DNA from: Diospyros lotus
Lineage: Eukaryota; Streptophyta; Magnoliopsida; Ericales; Ebenaceae
Direction: 5' to 3'
Length of the DNA: 64,000 nucleotides
Assembly (NCBI RefSeq): GCF_014633365.1
Contig: NC_068344.1
Span: 8,447,669 to 8,511,668 of the forward strand
In this document: piece by piece, positions 34,971 to 45,713 of the stretch
How the letters are laid out: each line of letters starts with the position of its first letter
Numbering within the stretch: the stretch's first letter is position 1
Notes under the pieces: model-generated
Seen by the model: only the letters and a program-made list of their open reading frames with translations
What the model was told of the DNA's origin: nothing
Databases searched by the model: none
Position numbers and translations under genes: made by a program

Positions 34971-35838
34971 TCACTAACAATTAAGGCTTCTAAACTATCA
35001 TAACCGGAGTCATAATATTTGGCTCCACCATCTCTTGATTTTTCTTTATCCGCTAAGTCTTTCTTTCTCTTTGGGCATAGCCGTTTAATATGGCCTTCTT
35101 GCTGGCAATAGTAACATTTTGTCGGGCCTTTCCCATTTCTAAACTTAGACTTTGATTTACCCCTATTTTTATGATCTTTCTTAGTGCTTCTTGACCTAAC
35201 TGATAAGGCATCCCCAGGAGAGGTTTTCTCATTCATTTCGAACCTAAGTTCTTTTGAATTTAAAGCACCTATGACATCTTCTAATGAGAGCTTATCTCTA
35301 CCATGTTGAAGGATGTCTACAAAATTTTCATAGGACTTAGGTAGAGAGTATAACAGAGCTAAGGCCTTATCCTCCTCTTCATACTTCACTCATATATTCT
35401 CTAAGTTTAGGCACAATTTATTAAAATCATCTATATGGTCATGAAATTTCTAGGATTCTTGCATTTTGAAATTAAAAAAACCTGGCCTTTAAGAAGAGAC
35501 GGCTGTATAGCATTCTTTGGAGGTATAGGTCTTCAAGTTTCTTCCAAATTTCTGCTACAGTCTTCCACTTAGAGACTTCTTGAAGTACTTTATCTCCTAG
35601 GCTTAAGATCGGAGTGCTATAAGCCTTTTTGTTGATTTCCTTCTTGGTCGTTTCTTGTTCCTCAGTCAGCACTGGTACTTCTTTCCTAGTGGTCGCATCT
35701 GTTATCTTGGCTTCTTACTCCAGGGCTCCTTCGAGTCCTTGGCTACAGAGAAGCGCTTCCATCTTTATCCTCCATAGACTAAAGTCATTTGATTCATCGA
35801 ATTTTTCGATGTCAAATCTGGAGATAGATGGTGCCATA
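34955..35838 (-). pseudogene. gag: Copia gag
   Basis: Gag forms the particle. It begins MAPSISRFDIEKFDESNDFS at 35838, has an in-frame stop soon after GLEGALE, and resumes at 35672 with the gag core (LGDKVLQEVSKWKTVAEIWK). Further stops lie near 35466-35395. The last part (35389-34955) carries KALALLYSLPKSYENF and an apparently intact zinc knuckle CYYCQQEGHIKRLC, which would bind element RNA. The frame ends with SECPTT, overlapping the start of the protease frame. Confidence 0.9.
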
Positions 35839-35906
35839 TCAATTTCTTGAGAAGAACGAGATTCCTTGAGTTTCTTGAAAATCTTGATCACCGAAGAAAA
35901 CTTCTT

Positions 35907-35919
35907 GGCCTTAATACCA
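35907..35919 (-). promoter_or_regulatory. Primer binding site of the copia element
   Basis: TGGTATTAAGGCC on the minus strand, two to three bases inside the 5' LTR boundary, resembles the initiator tRNA-Met site used by most plant copia elements. Confidence 0.65.
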
Positions 35920-35922
35920 AGT

Positions 35923-36551
35923 TGTTAGAGAAACGCACAACACTCTAGAGATTCTCTCAACTCAATTAGCTTACTATCAACTCAAGAACACATCGATAAT
36001 GGAAACACATATAGGAGAAACACAAACAGACATACACACACACCAAGAACACACAAGAATTATCCTGGTTCGGTCTTGAAAACAAGACCTACATCCAGAC
36101 TGCTAAGCACCAATCTAATCCACTATCTTGAAACATCCATGGGATGATTACAACGAGAACTAAATCCCCTCCCGTCCATATACACTGAGGCTATAAGGAT
36201 CCTAGAGAATCCAAGCTATAAACTAGCCACTCTCTACCATTTGCACTCAAACCCAAATACAAGACAGAAATCGGAAGCTATACTTCTCAGATATAGGCGC
36301 ACTAAAAAACTCTTTGCCGCTACACCTATCCTACGACTCCTATTTATAAGCTATAGGGGCGAGGGATTACAAGATAAAATAACTAACTGCCCAATTGACC
36401 GAATTAACCTAATTGGATAGCTGCCCCTTCTAGAAACAAACCTTCTAGAAGAGAAATTAATTCTAATACTAAAACAAAAAAAGAAAAAATGTAGCAATAT
36501 AAAGAAACTTGTTCTTTGCATTTAATCTAATCTAATACAAATGATACAATA
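35923..36551 (-). repeat. 5' LTR of the copia element
   Basis: It matches the LTR at 31428-32052 along its length with scattered substitutions. It would drive minus-strand transcription from a CTTATAAATA box at 36341-36350. Confidence 0.85.
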
Positions 36552-37099
36552 GAGATCATATTATACAATGTATGTAAAATGGGAAAACAAATAATAAAAC
36601 CAACTATGGCAGCATGTTCTTATTTTGGTAATATTTTATTAACATAATATTATTTTAAAAAAAATATTTCTTATGCATATTCATGTCACTTTTATCAAGA
36701 CTATTATTTATTGGTTTTAATGGATTTTTTGGAGAAAGCTAAATACTTTTTTGTAATTATTATTTTTATACTTTTCATGGTTTTCTTCTAGAATTATATG
36801 TAATGCTACTTTCGAATCTATATTGGCATGACCACTAGAAGATTTTAGACGTTATAGTACTTGAAATCTTGACTCTTTTCGATCAAGGTTCTAAATCAAA
36901 TGCAATTCCTCCCTATATGATGAAAGTTTTATTTATTTCCTTTTGGCTAAAAAACAGCAAGCAATTGCCTTCTTAAGTTGGATTTATAAACACGTCTTGA
37001 GCTTATTCTAGAGTATCACATAGTCAGTAATGTGCTCGTTTATCTTTGAATGTAGTGATCAATTCTGAAAGCATAGACACCCTTGTGCAAGAAAAAGTC
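36552..37099. other. AT-rich spacer
   Basis: No feature was recognised between the copia element and the large inverted repeat. Confidence 0.5.
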
Positions 37100-37552
37100 A
37101 TCTCTGAAATACACCATTCATTCATCATCTGCTTGTTCTGAAAAAACATTGCCTAAAAAGAAACTATTTAGACAACTAGACATGGAACACCTTTAGGACT
37201 ATCACATTGTGTGAATAATATTAACGTTTTCTATCTATACATTCTTCAACTCTATAAGCATTGTGATTTTTTGTATTCAATCAAGAAGATGACGGGGACA
37301 TATAGATAACACTAATTTTCAAAGATTGCTTGATATTACACTCTTGAAACATATTCAATAGTAAAGATATATGGCATAAATTTTATTAAACACAACAAAA
37401 AGGCAATATAACCACCATCAAAATTAAGATGCCAAAATTTCAAACCTTAAATGTCAAACATTTCATTCACATAACAATCACCTGCCATAAAAAATAAAAC
37501 ATAATCTACAAAGGAACAATGGTAAAAAGAAAAGGGGAAAAATTCCTTGCAG

Positions 37553-37905
37553 GTTGATACAATGGTATATCATCTGTCCATGTTAGAGAAATTGTTCCTT
37601 GGCATAAATGTTCTAACACTCTTCATTGGAATTGGTGAGTTAAAGTTGCTTTGCACCTGCTTGGATTCCTTTGGAAAATGTGGTTTCTCTTGAGAAATCA
37701 AATACTTGTTAAGCCATTGTCCAAAGTTGGTGAGAGCAAACAAACCAATAGGGTAATCTATTTCACATTGCAAATCTAAAAAGGGTGACTCCTGATTGGA
37801 TGGTGGAATGGGTATGGTTTGAGTTGGTGACCAAGGAAAGCCCATGTAATAATCTTAGAGGACAAAATCAAGTGAGAAGAAATGGGCTCACTAGAGAACT
37901 TCCCT
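37553..37905 (+). pseudogene. DRM-type methyltransferase, last-exon fragment (outer left)
   Basis: This is a piece of the catalytic domain of a plant de novo cytosine methyltransferase. It starts at the intron boundary TTGCAG/GTTGATAC that all four fragments share. Readable blocks are VDTMVYHLSMLEKL, then in other frames VTPDWMVEWV and SPCNNLRGQNQVRRNGL. The catalytic Pro-Cys is still present, but the preceding IGG is replaced by TKE. Several stops and frame changes make it non-functional. It lies tail to tail with the fragment at 38683-39885, about 780 bp away. Confidence 0.8.
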
Positions 37906-38682
37906 AGTGACTTAGTAGGTTGATATAGTAGTGGTGGTGATGTTGATGTCGGTCCATTATGCTTTAGAGTAGCTACTTGTTGGCTTTGCTCTTTCTATGT
38001 AATGGAATTTCAGCAATAATTGTTTCTTTTCTAGTTTTTTTCAAGTCTTCAAATGCCAAAGCTGGGGTAATCTGTGCTTGCCCCTAGTTTTGGCACTTGG
38101 GGACTTGAAAACCAAAAAGACAATAGCTGCAATAATTTCATTATATTTGAAGAACAAAGCCAACAATCGTTTATGTTTTGTGATAAATCTTTTCTAAAAG
38201 ATGATAAATTTCTTACCATTGTCAAACAACTAATATATTAATTCATACTTTATGAGATATTTTAGGTATTACTTTTTTTTCTTTTGTTTGAACAAAAAGT
38301 TTATCCCATGTCAAGAGACTCTAGTATTCAACATGTGTCCCATTCATAAGACTAAATCTTTGTGGGATCAATTTTGACAATTTATTGTTCATGTCACATG
38401 AAAAGAGTCATCCAAGCTAATATGGATAACTCTCAATAGGCCATTATTGCTAACATTATACAAGACATGGAAATCAAACTAGGGACTATAATCATCCTAG
38501 CATTGTCCATCCCAATATAATCATTGTTATTCATTTCAATATAATCAACACGTCATTCAGGATTAATATTGTTGTTTGTCAATCTTCTAATATCATCTTC
38601 TAGAAAAGTTATTAGAGAAGTTCTCTACATACAATCATTTGAGATTCATCATTGACTTGACAAGGTTTAAGATGCAGGGATA

Positions 38683-39885
38683 TTAAAAGAACAAAGAAGA
38701 TTCATTTCTCTCAATCCCATCTCTACTCACTCGGTTTCCCCTAGCAAGATTATTACATGGGCTTCCACCAATCACTAAATCAAACCGACCAAATGAAGCA
38801 ATCCATTCTACCATCTTACTTGGAATCACCTCATTCACATTTGTAATGTGAATTAGGTTACCTAGTTGGTTTGTTTCTTCCCACCAACATCGAACAATGG
38901 CATGGAAAGTCTTTGATTTTTCAATAGAAACCACATTTTTCAAAGGGATGCCAAGCCGGTGTAATGCAAATTTGATGCTGCCAATTCTACAGAAGAGTGA
39001 TAGGATGTTGATGCTTGAAGGGAGTAATTCCTTCAAAATAGAGAGATGGAATGCCATTGTATCAACCTGCAATCAATTTATTTGGTGTGTCAAGAAGAAA
39101 GAATCAGTTAGGAACATGAACAACACACTCCTTAGATTGATTAAGATGCAAAGAATTGCCAAGCATTGTACATCTTTCAGTAGTACGAAAGCCTCTTGTG
39201 TGGTCCCTTGGAAATCACATCAATTTCTCTAGCTCACAAGGATCAAATGGTGTCACATTGTTTTGTAGAACTCAAATCAGGTTCCATTTTTTGCATTTCA
39301 CTAGGACAAATTTCTTAACGTTTGTAAAAGGCTCACCATTTGACTTCTCAAGTGCTTTCTTTATCCTTTCTGTCAATTTGGCACTCTCCACATAAGTAAC
39401 GAGGCAGTTTAACTTTGTTCTTATGTCCCAAGAATGCCACAAATTTTTTTGTTAAGAGGAAGGGCTCTGTGTATAGTGAGTGGTGGGGGAGGTAGAAATT
39501 GGAACCTAGCTTGGATTGGCAGGTTATGAACATAACCTCTCTTTCTATCAACTACACACAAGTACTTAGAATCTACAAATTCTGGCTTAATGTCAAACAA
39601 AAACCTACATATACTACTCCAAACCCCTTTTGGAGTGAGTGCTACATTTTCATAATAAAAATAAGGAGAGCCCATAACATTGTCTGGGAGTACTCTGTTA
39701 ACTATGGGCAATGGTTTGTTGAGAACCCCAAATCCTATCATTGGATTTGGAAAATGGCACGCCACCTTGTCCTGACCCATAGGCTTTTGCTCTAGTCTAT
39801 GTTGCAGTTTACATTTCCTTGTTTCATCTTTTTTAAGTTTTGTATTTCCTTTCAAATGGTGAGAATTTCATTAACTGTCCAAAGA
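38683..39885 (-). pseudogene. DRM-type methyltransferase catalytic region (inner left)
   Basis: DRM enzymes add methyl groups to cytosines in all contexts at loci targeted by 24-nt siRNAs in the nucleus. On the minus strand, a plausible acceptor (TTTGGACAG, ending at 39875) opens an exon with FPNPMIGFGV, YFYYENVALTPKGVW, RFLFDIKPEFVDSK and KRGYVHNLPI. A frameshift lies near 39440, after HRALPL. The next part (SAKLTERIKKALE) continues with stops to an intron. The last exon starts at 39066 with VDTMAFHLSILKEL and LFCRIGSI in place of the SAM-binding FSGIGG. It then reads GRFDLVIGGSPCNNLARGNR with the catalytic Cys intact. The amino-terminal UBA domains expected in DRM proteins are absent. Confidence 0.92.
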
Positions 39886-40295
39886 AAAAAATCAACATCA
39901 CTTAATTGCTTCTGGTTGTCAGCATATTCAAATTAAAGACAAAATCAACTTTTGATAGCCTTGGGCTCACTATAATTCATAACTAACATGTTGACTAGAA
40001 GAGCATTCACCCTTTTGACAGGGTAGTTCTCTCAAAGTAAAACAAGTTCCTTTTTCCACTTGTGTAACACAAATAAAATCTGCAAGATCTGCAACTACTT
40101 GCAATTTTAAACAAAAAAGTATATATTAGAGAAAAATTTCAATGTTTCAACATCATTTTCCCATACTAAAGAGAGTTTCATAATCCTCAAAAGAGGCTCA
40201 CTCAGTTCCACAATTTTAAAGTTTTTGCAGAAACATGAAGCTATGAGTATTGAGACGAATTAGCTTAGAAAGGATTTTTCTTGTCCTCAACACAA

Positions 40296-40816
40296 CCTTT
40301 CAATAATCTCCTTAAACCCATACTGGAACATGGATTTAGCAAATATGATGTACGTCATCTAGACAAATTTCTTGTTGTTACAGTGCATGACAATCATGCT
40401 ACCTAATTACATTAATTTTTGGTCAACCATATTCAGTATAGAACATGCAGGAGTTAAAATACGAATTTCTAGTAATAGACAATTTTAAGTTGTTTTCAGG
40501 TCTTAGGATGGGAATAATAACAAACACCACTACAATATTGATGAAACAATAAGTATTAGAAATAACAAAATATACTCTTGAATGTTTTAAAGAAAAAAAA
40601 AAGAAATAAACATGGTTATCCAATATATTCAACATCTCAAAGAACAATGTTATAAAAAACAAAAACATGGTTACCAACAGAGTCAATGTCATCAAGATAG
40701 AGCTCATTATCAGCAAAAGCTTTTTCATTAATTGAAGGTTAGCACCTATCTTAGTATACTATCTAGTTGTCTTAAGAGAGTTTTTTTAATTATAGTAAAA
40801 ATATAAGCTAAAGATG
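40296..40816. mobile_element. 521-bp insertion specific to the left arm
   Basis: CACAA occurs at 40291-40295 and 40817-40821, and only once (as TTGTG, 41072-41076) at the matching place in the right arm. This is the pattern expected of an insertion with a 5-bp target duplication. The insert is AT-rich. I see no clear terminal inverted repeats and no recognisable domain in its minus-strand frame (40423-40728). Its class is unknown. Confidence 0.6.
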
Positions 40817-41494
40817 CACAATTAACTATTGTATTGAAATGCTATATGTCCTAATTTTGAATGAAATTCATGATGGTCAGTCGATATAAATTCAATCTAG
40901 AATCGCTCCTCTCATCAGCGATTATTCCCATATTTCCCATATAGAGGAGAGGTTCAATATAGGAATAATCGCTAATAAGATGAGCGATTCTAGATTGAAT
41001 TTATATCAACTAATTACTATCATGAATTTGATTCAAAATTTGGACATATACCATTTCAATACAATAGTTAATTGTGTTGAGGACAAGAAAAATCTATTCT
41101 AAGCTAATTTGTCTCAATAATCATAGCTTCATTTTTTTTTTGCAAAAACTTCAAAATTGTGGAACCAAGTGGGCCTCTTGTGAGGATTATGCAACTCTCT
41201 TTAGTATGAGAAAATGATGGTGAAACATCAAAAAATTTCTCTTATATATACTTTTTTGTTTAAAATTGCAAGTATAAATGCATTAGTTGGAGATCTTCCA
41301 GATTTTATTTGTGCTACACAAGTGGAAAAAGAAACTTATTTCAGTTTGTGAGAACTACCCTGTCAAAAGGGTGAATTCTCTTCTAGTCAACAAGTTAGTG
41401 ATGAATTATAGTGAGCCCAAGGCTATCAAAAGTTGATATTATCTTTAATTTGAATATGCTAACAATCAAAAGCAATTAAGTGATGTTGATTTTC

Positions 41495-42720
41495 TTCTTT
41501 GGACAACTAACAAAATTCTCACCATCTGAAAAACAGATAGAACTTGAAAAAGATGAAACATGGAAATGTAAACTGCAACAAAGACTAGAGCAAAAGCCTA
41601 TGGGTCGGGACAAGGTGGCGTGCCATTTTCCAAACCAAGTGATAGGATTTGGGGTTCCCGATGAACAATTGCCCATAAATAACAGAGTACTCTCGGACAA
41701 TGCCATGGGCCCTTCCTATTTTTATTATGAAAATATAGCACTCACTCCAAAAGGGGTTTGGAGTAGTATATGTAGGTTTTTGTTTGACATTAAGCCAGAA
41801 TTTGTAGATTCTAAGTACTTGTGTGTAGTTGATAGAAAGAAAGGCTATGTCTATAACTTGCCAATCTAAGGTAGGTTCCTGCTTCTGCCTCCCCTACCAC
41901 TCACTATACATAGAGCCCTTTCTCTTACCAAAAAAAAAAATGTGGCCTTCTTGGGACACAAGAACAAAGTTCAACTGCCTCATTACTTGTGTGGTGAGTG
42001 CCAAATTGACAGAAAAGATAAAAAAAAAAGCACTTGAGAAGTTAGATGGTGAGCCTCTTGCAATGTTAAGAAATTTGTCCTAGGGAAATGCAAAGAAAGG
42101 TACTTGATTTGGGTTGGACAAAACAAGGCGACACCACTTGATCCTGATGAGCTGGAGAAATTGATGCAATTTCCAAGGAACCACACAAGGGGATTTTGTA
42201 CTACTGAAAGATATACAATGCTTGGCAATTATTTGCATGTTAATCAGTTTAAAGAGTGTGTTGTTCATGTTCTTAACTGATTCTTTCTTCATGACACACC
42301 AAATAAATTCATTGCAGGTTGATACAGTGGCATTCCATCTCTCTGTTTTGAAGGAATTATTCCCTTCTGGCATCAACGTCCTATCATTCTTCTCTAGAAT
42401 TGGCAGCACTAAAGTTGCATTACATCGGCTTGGCATCCCTTTGAAAAATGTGGTTTCTATTAAAAAATCAAAGACTTGCCATGCCATTGTTCGATGTTGG
42501 TGGGAAGAAATAAACCAATCAGGTAACCTCATTCACATTACAGATGTGAATGAGGTGACTCCAAATAAGATGGATTAATGGATTATTTCATTTGGTGGGT
42601 TTGATTTAGTGATTGGTGGAAGCCCATGTAATAATCTTGCTGGGGGAAACCGAGTGAGTAGGGATGGGCTCGAGGGAAAGGAATCTTCTCTGTTCTTTCA
42701 ATATACCTGCATCTTAAACC
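41495..42720 (+). pseudogene. DRM-type methyltransferase catalytic region (inner right)
   Basis: This is the mirror copy of 38683-39885. The frame KPMGRDKVACHFPN, IGFGVPDEQLPI, YFYYENIALTPKGVW and FDIKPEFVDSK is open to a TAA after YNLPI (about 41867). A poly(A) run near 41930 accompanies a frame change, after which SAKLTEKIKKKALEKLDGEP is readable. The last exon starts at 42318 (VDTVAFHLSVLKEL), has FFSRIGST at the SAM motif, a TAA after NKMD (about 42576), and then GGFDLVIGGSPCNNLAGGNR with the catalytic Cys. The putative acceptor reads ACAA (41503-41506) where the left copy has ACAG. Confidence 0.92.
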
Positions 42721-43436
42721 TAGTCAAGTCAATGATGAATCTCAAATGATTGTATGTAGAGAACTTTTCTAGTGACTTTTCTAGAAGATGTTATTAGAAT
42801 GATTTGTTGATTATATTGAAATAAACAATGATGAATATATTGAGATGAATAATGCTAAGATGATTCAAGTCCCTAGTTTGATCGTCATCTCTTGTATAAT
42901 GTTAGCAATAATGGCTTATTGAAAGTTATCCATATTGGCTTGGACGACTCTTTTTATGCAATATGAACAACAGAGTGTCAAATTGATCCCACAAAGATTT
43001 AGTCTTATGAATGGGACTCATTTTGAATACTAGAGTCTATTGACATGGGATAAACTTTTTGTTCAAAAAAAAAAAATTAAGTAATACCTAAACTATCTCA
43101 TAAAGTATGAATTAATATTAGTTATTTGACAATGGTAAGAAATTTATCATCTTCTAAAAAAAATTATCATAAAATAGAAAAGATTGTTGGCTTTATTTTT
43201 TCAATTTAATGAAATTATTGCAGCTATTGTTTTTTTTCGATTTTCAAGTCGCCAATTACCAAAACTAGGGGCAAGCACAGATTAAAAAGAAACAATTATT
43301 ACTAAAATTCCATTACATAGAAAGAACAAAGCCAACAAGTAGCTACTCTAGAACACAACGGACCATCATTACCATCACCACTACTACTATATCAACCTAC
43401 TAAGTCATTAGAGAAGTTTTATAGTGAGCCCATCTC

Positions 43437-43759
43437 TTCTCACTTGACTTTGTCCTGTAAGATTATTACATGGGCTTTTCTTGGTCACCAAATCAAAGCC
43501 ACCATATGAATCAACCCATTCCACCATCCAATCAAGAGTCATCTTTTTTAGATTTGCAATGTGAATTAGATTACCCTATTGGTTTGTTTGCTCTCACCAA
43601 TTTTTGGATAATAGCTTAACAAGTATTCGATTTCCCAAGATAAACCACATTTTTCAAGGGAATCCAAGTCAATACAAATCAATTTCAACTTACCAATTCT
43701 AGAGAAGAGTGATTGAACAATTTCTTTAACATGGATAGTTTGTATGCCATTATATCAAC
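43437..43759 (-). pseudogene. DRM-type methyltransferase, last-exon fragment (outer right)
   Basis: This is the mirror copy of 37553-37905, starting at the same TTGCAG/GTTGATA boundary (exon from 43759). Readable blocks are VDIMAYKLSMLKKLF, WIPLKNVV, MTLDWMVEWVDSYGGFDLV and SPCNNLTGQSQVRRDGL. As in the outer left copy, the GG before SPCNN is altered (TKK). Stops and frame changes are present. Confidence 0.8.
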
Positions 43760-44205
43760 CTGCAATGAATTTTTCCCCTTTTCTTTTTACCACTGTTCCT
43801 TTTTAGCTATGTTTTATTTTTTATGGCAGGTGATTGTTATGTGAATGAAATGTTTGACATTTAAGGTTTGAAATTTGGTATCTTAATTTTGATGGTGGTT
43901 ATATTTCCTTTTTGCTGTATTTAATAAAATTTATGCCATATATCCTTACTATTGAATATGTTTCAAGAGTGTAATATCAAACAATCTTTGAAAATTAGTG
44001 TTATCTATATGTCCTCGTCATCTCCTTGATTGAATACAAACAATCACAATGCTTATAGAGTTAAAGAATATATAGATAGAAAATGTTTGTATTATTCACA
44101 CAGTGTGATAGTCCTAAAGGTGTTCCATGTCAAGTTGTCTAAATAGTTTCTTTTTAGGAATGTTTTTCAAAACAGGAAGATGATGAATGAATAGTGCATC
44201 ATCTT

Positions 44206-44656
44206 CATCTCTGCCACCGCCTTCAGAGTCTTAGTTTTTATTGTTATATATTCACACATTTCTATGCCTTTGCTGTATGCTTTATATGGTTTGAACTTGT
44301 ATGTTTTGCTTGTGTGTTGAGTGCTTGTATGAAACATGCATATATTGCTAAAATCTTTTGTATGAATGTATTGATCCACTTTTGAATTATGAATGAATGC
44401 AATGCAATGTCGTTGTTATCTATCGATTACTCTTTTTGATGGCTTGTAATTGCTCATTATGGATAGTTTTTATCCTTCATTATAATGGACTAATATTTGT
44501 TTGTTTGATGATTTTGTTTTTCTCACCTTAAGGAGGAGTTTGTTTTAAGGGGGAGTTTTGAGCTTTGTTCAATTTTTCAAAAATAAACATTTTTGATTTA
44601 TGACAAAAAATGAGAGATTATATTGAAATTGATTTTAAGTGAGTTTTGTCATCATT
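44206..44656 (+). other. 3' end of a copia internal region, non-coding
   Basis: AAGGAGGAGTTTG and AAGGGGGAGTTTTGAG near 44531-44562, followed by TTTTGTCATCATTAAAAAGG, are typical of sequence just before the 3' LTR of some plant copia elements. The coding part is not present. Confidence 0.45.
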
Positions 44657-45650
44657 AAAAAGGGGAAGAATGTTTTTTTTCTCTTTGTTTTGGTTTTGAT
44701 AATGAAAAACAAAATACTTTTATAATGGTAGGAAAATTTGTTGTCTTTATTATGTGCATCGTCAGGCTCTTACAAAAACCAAAATGAAAATCAATTTCAA
44801 CTCACCTTCGAATGCAAATCATTTCTCTCTCAAAATATTTTGATGGAGATTGGGAAAAAAATGTTATGTTCAAAAGATTCTCCTAAATCTATTTCAAAAA
44901 TGGTTCTAAAGTGTTAGAAAAATGGAGAAAAATCTTTTAAAAAACAAAGGACAAATTGCCGACCGTTTTTCATAGCCTATTGATTGGTCCAAAGATGGCT
45001 CTCGACTAAGTCTAGTTGACAGCCACTGCACAAAAATCGGTCGACTATTTTTCAGTATGTCGACCGTTTTTCAAATTTATTCTCTAACCTATTGACCAAT
45101 TCTTAGAATCTGTTGACCGCTTTTCTCACAGACTCTCCAACGATTAGTTCTAGAAGCTCATTAAATCCCCCAACTACCACCAACAACCATAATTTTCAAA
45201 TGGCTCGTTAAGCACTATAAATTGAGTGCCGGTGGATTATTTAAGAAGCTTAATGAATTCATTGCAAGCATTTAATCATCTCATCGACTCTCAAGTGCTC
45301 AAAATTATTTATTTTTTTCTCTCTCAAGGCTTTACTCTTCAATGGTATTTATTGCTTCAAACCTAATGCAATTTTTTAGAGAATTTGTAGCTGAAAGATT
45401 CATCTCTCAGATTTTCTCTTATTGTATTTATATTGTAATTTTCTAATATTTTTCCTAGAGGGCCTACTTTGATAGTAAGAGGTTATAATTTCTAGTCGTG
45501 GGGACTAGAGATGCTACTTGTGATCAAGAATGTGGATTTAGTGAAGTTTTTGAAATCCTTAATAAAGAACTAAGGTAGTGGATTAGGTCATTTGGCTGAA
45601 CTACTTAAAAATTGATTGTCCTTTTTGCTTTTGATTTATTTGCATTTATC
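44657..45650 (+). mobile_element. Polypurine tract and LTR of a copia element
   Basis: AAAAAGGGGAAGAA (about 44656-44669) is a polypurine tract directly before TGTTTTTTTTCTC, the likely LTR start. The LTR-like region has a CACTATAAATTGAGT promoter-like box (TATA near 45216) and ends before gag, which starts near 45714. The related minus-strand relic at 28190-28720 supports the LTR assignment. The 3' LTR edge and primer binding site are not clear. Confidence 0.5.
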
Positions 45651-45713
45651 TTATCAACCAATTTTCTCAATAAATATCTTAAATATCTTAAGCACTAAAT
45701 CCCCTTTGAGATA

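Larger units (their letters stand above)
31428..36551 (-). mobile_element. Complete-length Ty1/copia retrotransposon, mutated
   Basis: LTRs of about 625-629 bp bound an internal region read on the minus strand. Order is LTR (36551-35923), primer binding site, gag, protease, integrase, reverse transcriptase, RNase H, then LTR (about 32052-31428), which is the Ty1/copia order. GAGAT occurs at 31423-31427 and 36552-36556 and is the best candidate target duplication. The outer LTR edge near 36535-36551 is ambiguous because the two LTRs diverge after ACAAATGA. All domains are present but broken by several stops and frame changes. Confidence 0.9.
37100..44205. repeat. 7.1-kb near-palindrome carrying DRM methyltransferase fragments
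   Basis: The left arm (about 37100-40930) and right arm (about 40960-44205) are inverted copies along their whole length. Matching blocks include the hinge (AATCTAGAATCGCTC against GAGCGATTCTAGATT), GACAGGGTAGTTCTC, GTAATGGAATTT(C/T)AG, GATATATGGCATAAATTTTA, GACTATCACA(T/C)TGTG and CATTCATTCATCATC. The central loop is only about 30 nt (about 40931-40960). The left arm is longer because of a 521-bp insertion at 40296-40816. Each arm holds two fragments of a DRM-type DNA methyltransferase gene. An intron 3' boundary is retained, so the duplication was of genomic DNA rather than processed mRNA. I did not identify transposon termini or a target duplication at the outer edges. Confidence 0.9.

Noticed and set aside
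37570..37845. Minus-strand 91-residue frame beginning MGFPWSPTQ as a gene
   Set aside because: It is the antisense of the outer-left DRM exon fragment, whose plus-strand reading matches the other three copies.
40423..40728. Hydrophobic 101-residue minus-strand frame as a membrane protein
   Set aside because: It lies wholly inside the 521-bp arm-specific insertion, is AT-driven, and has no homology I recognise.
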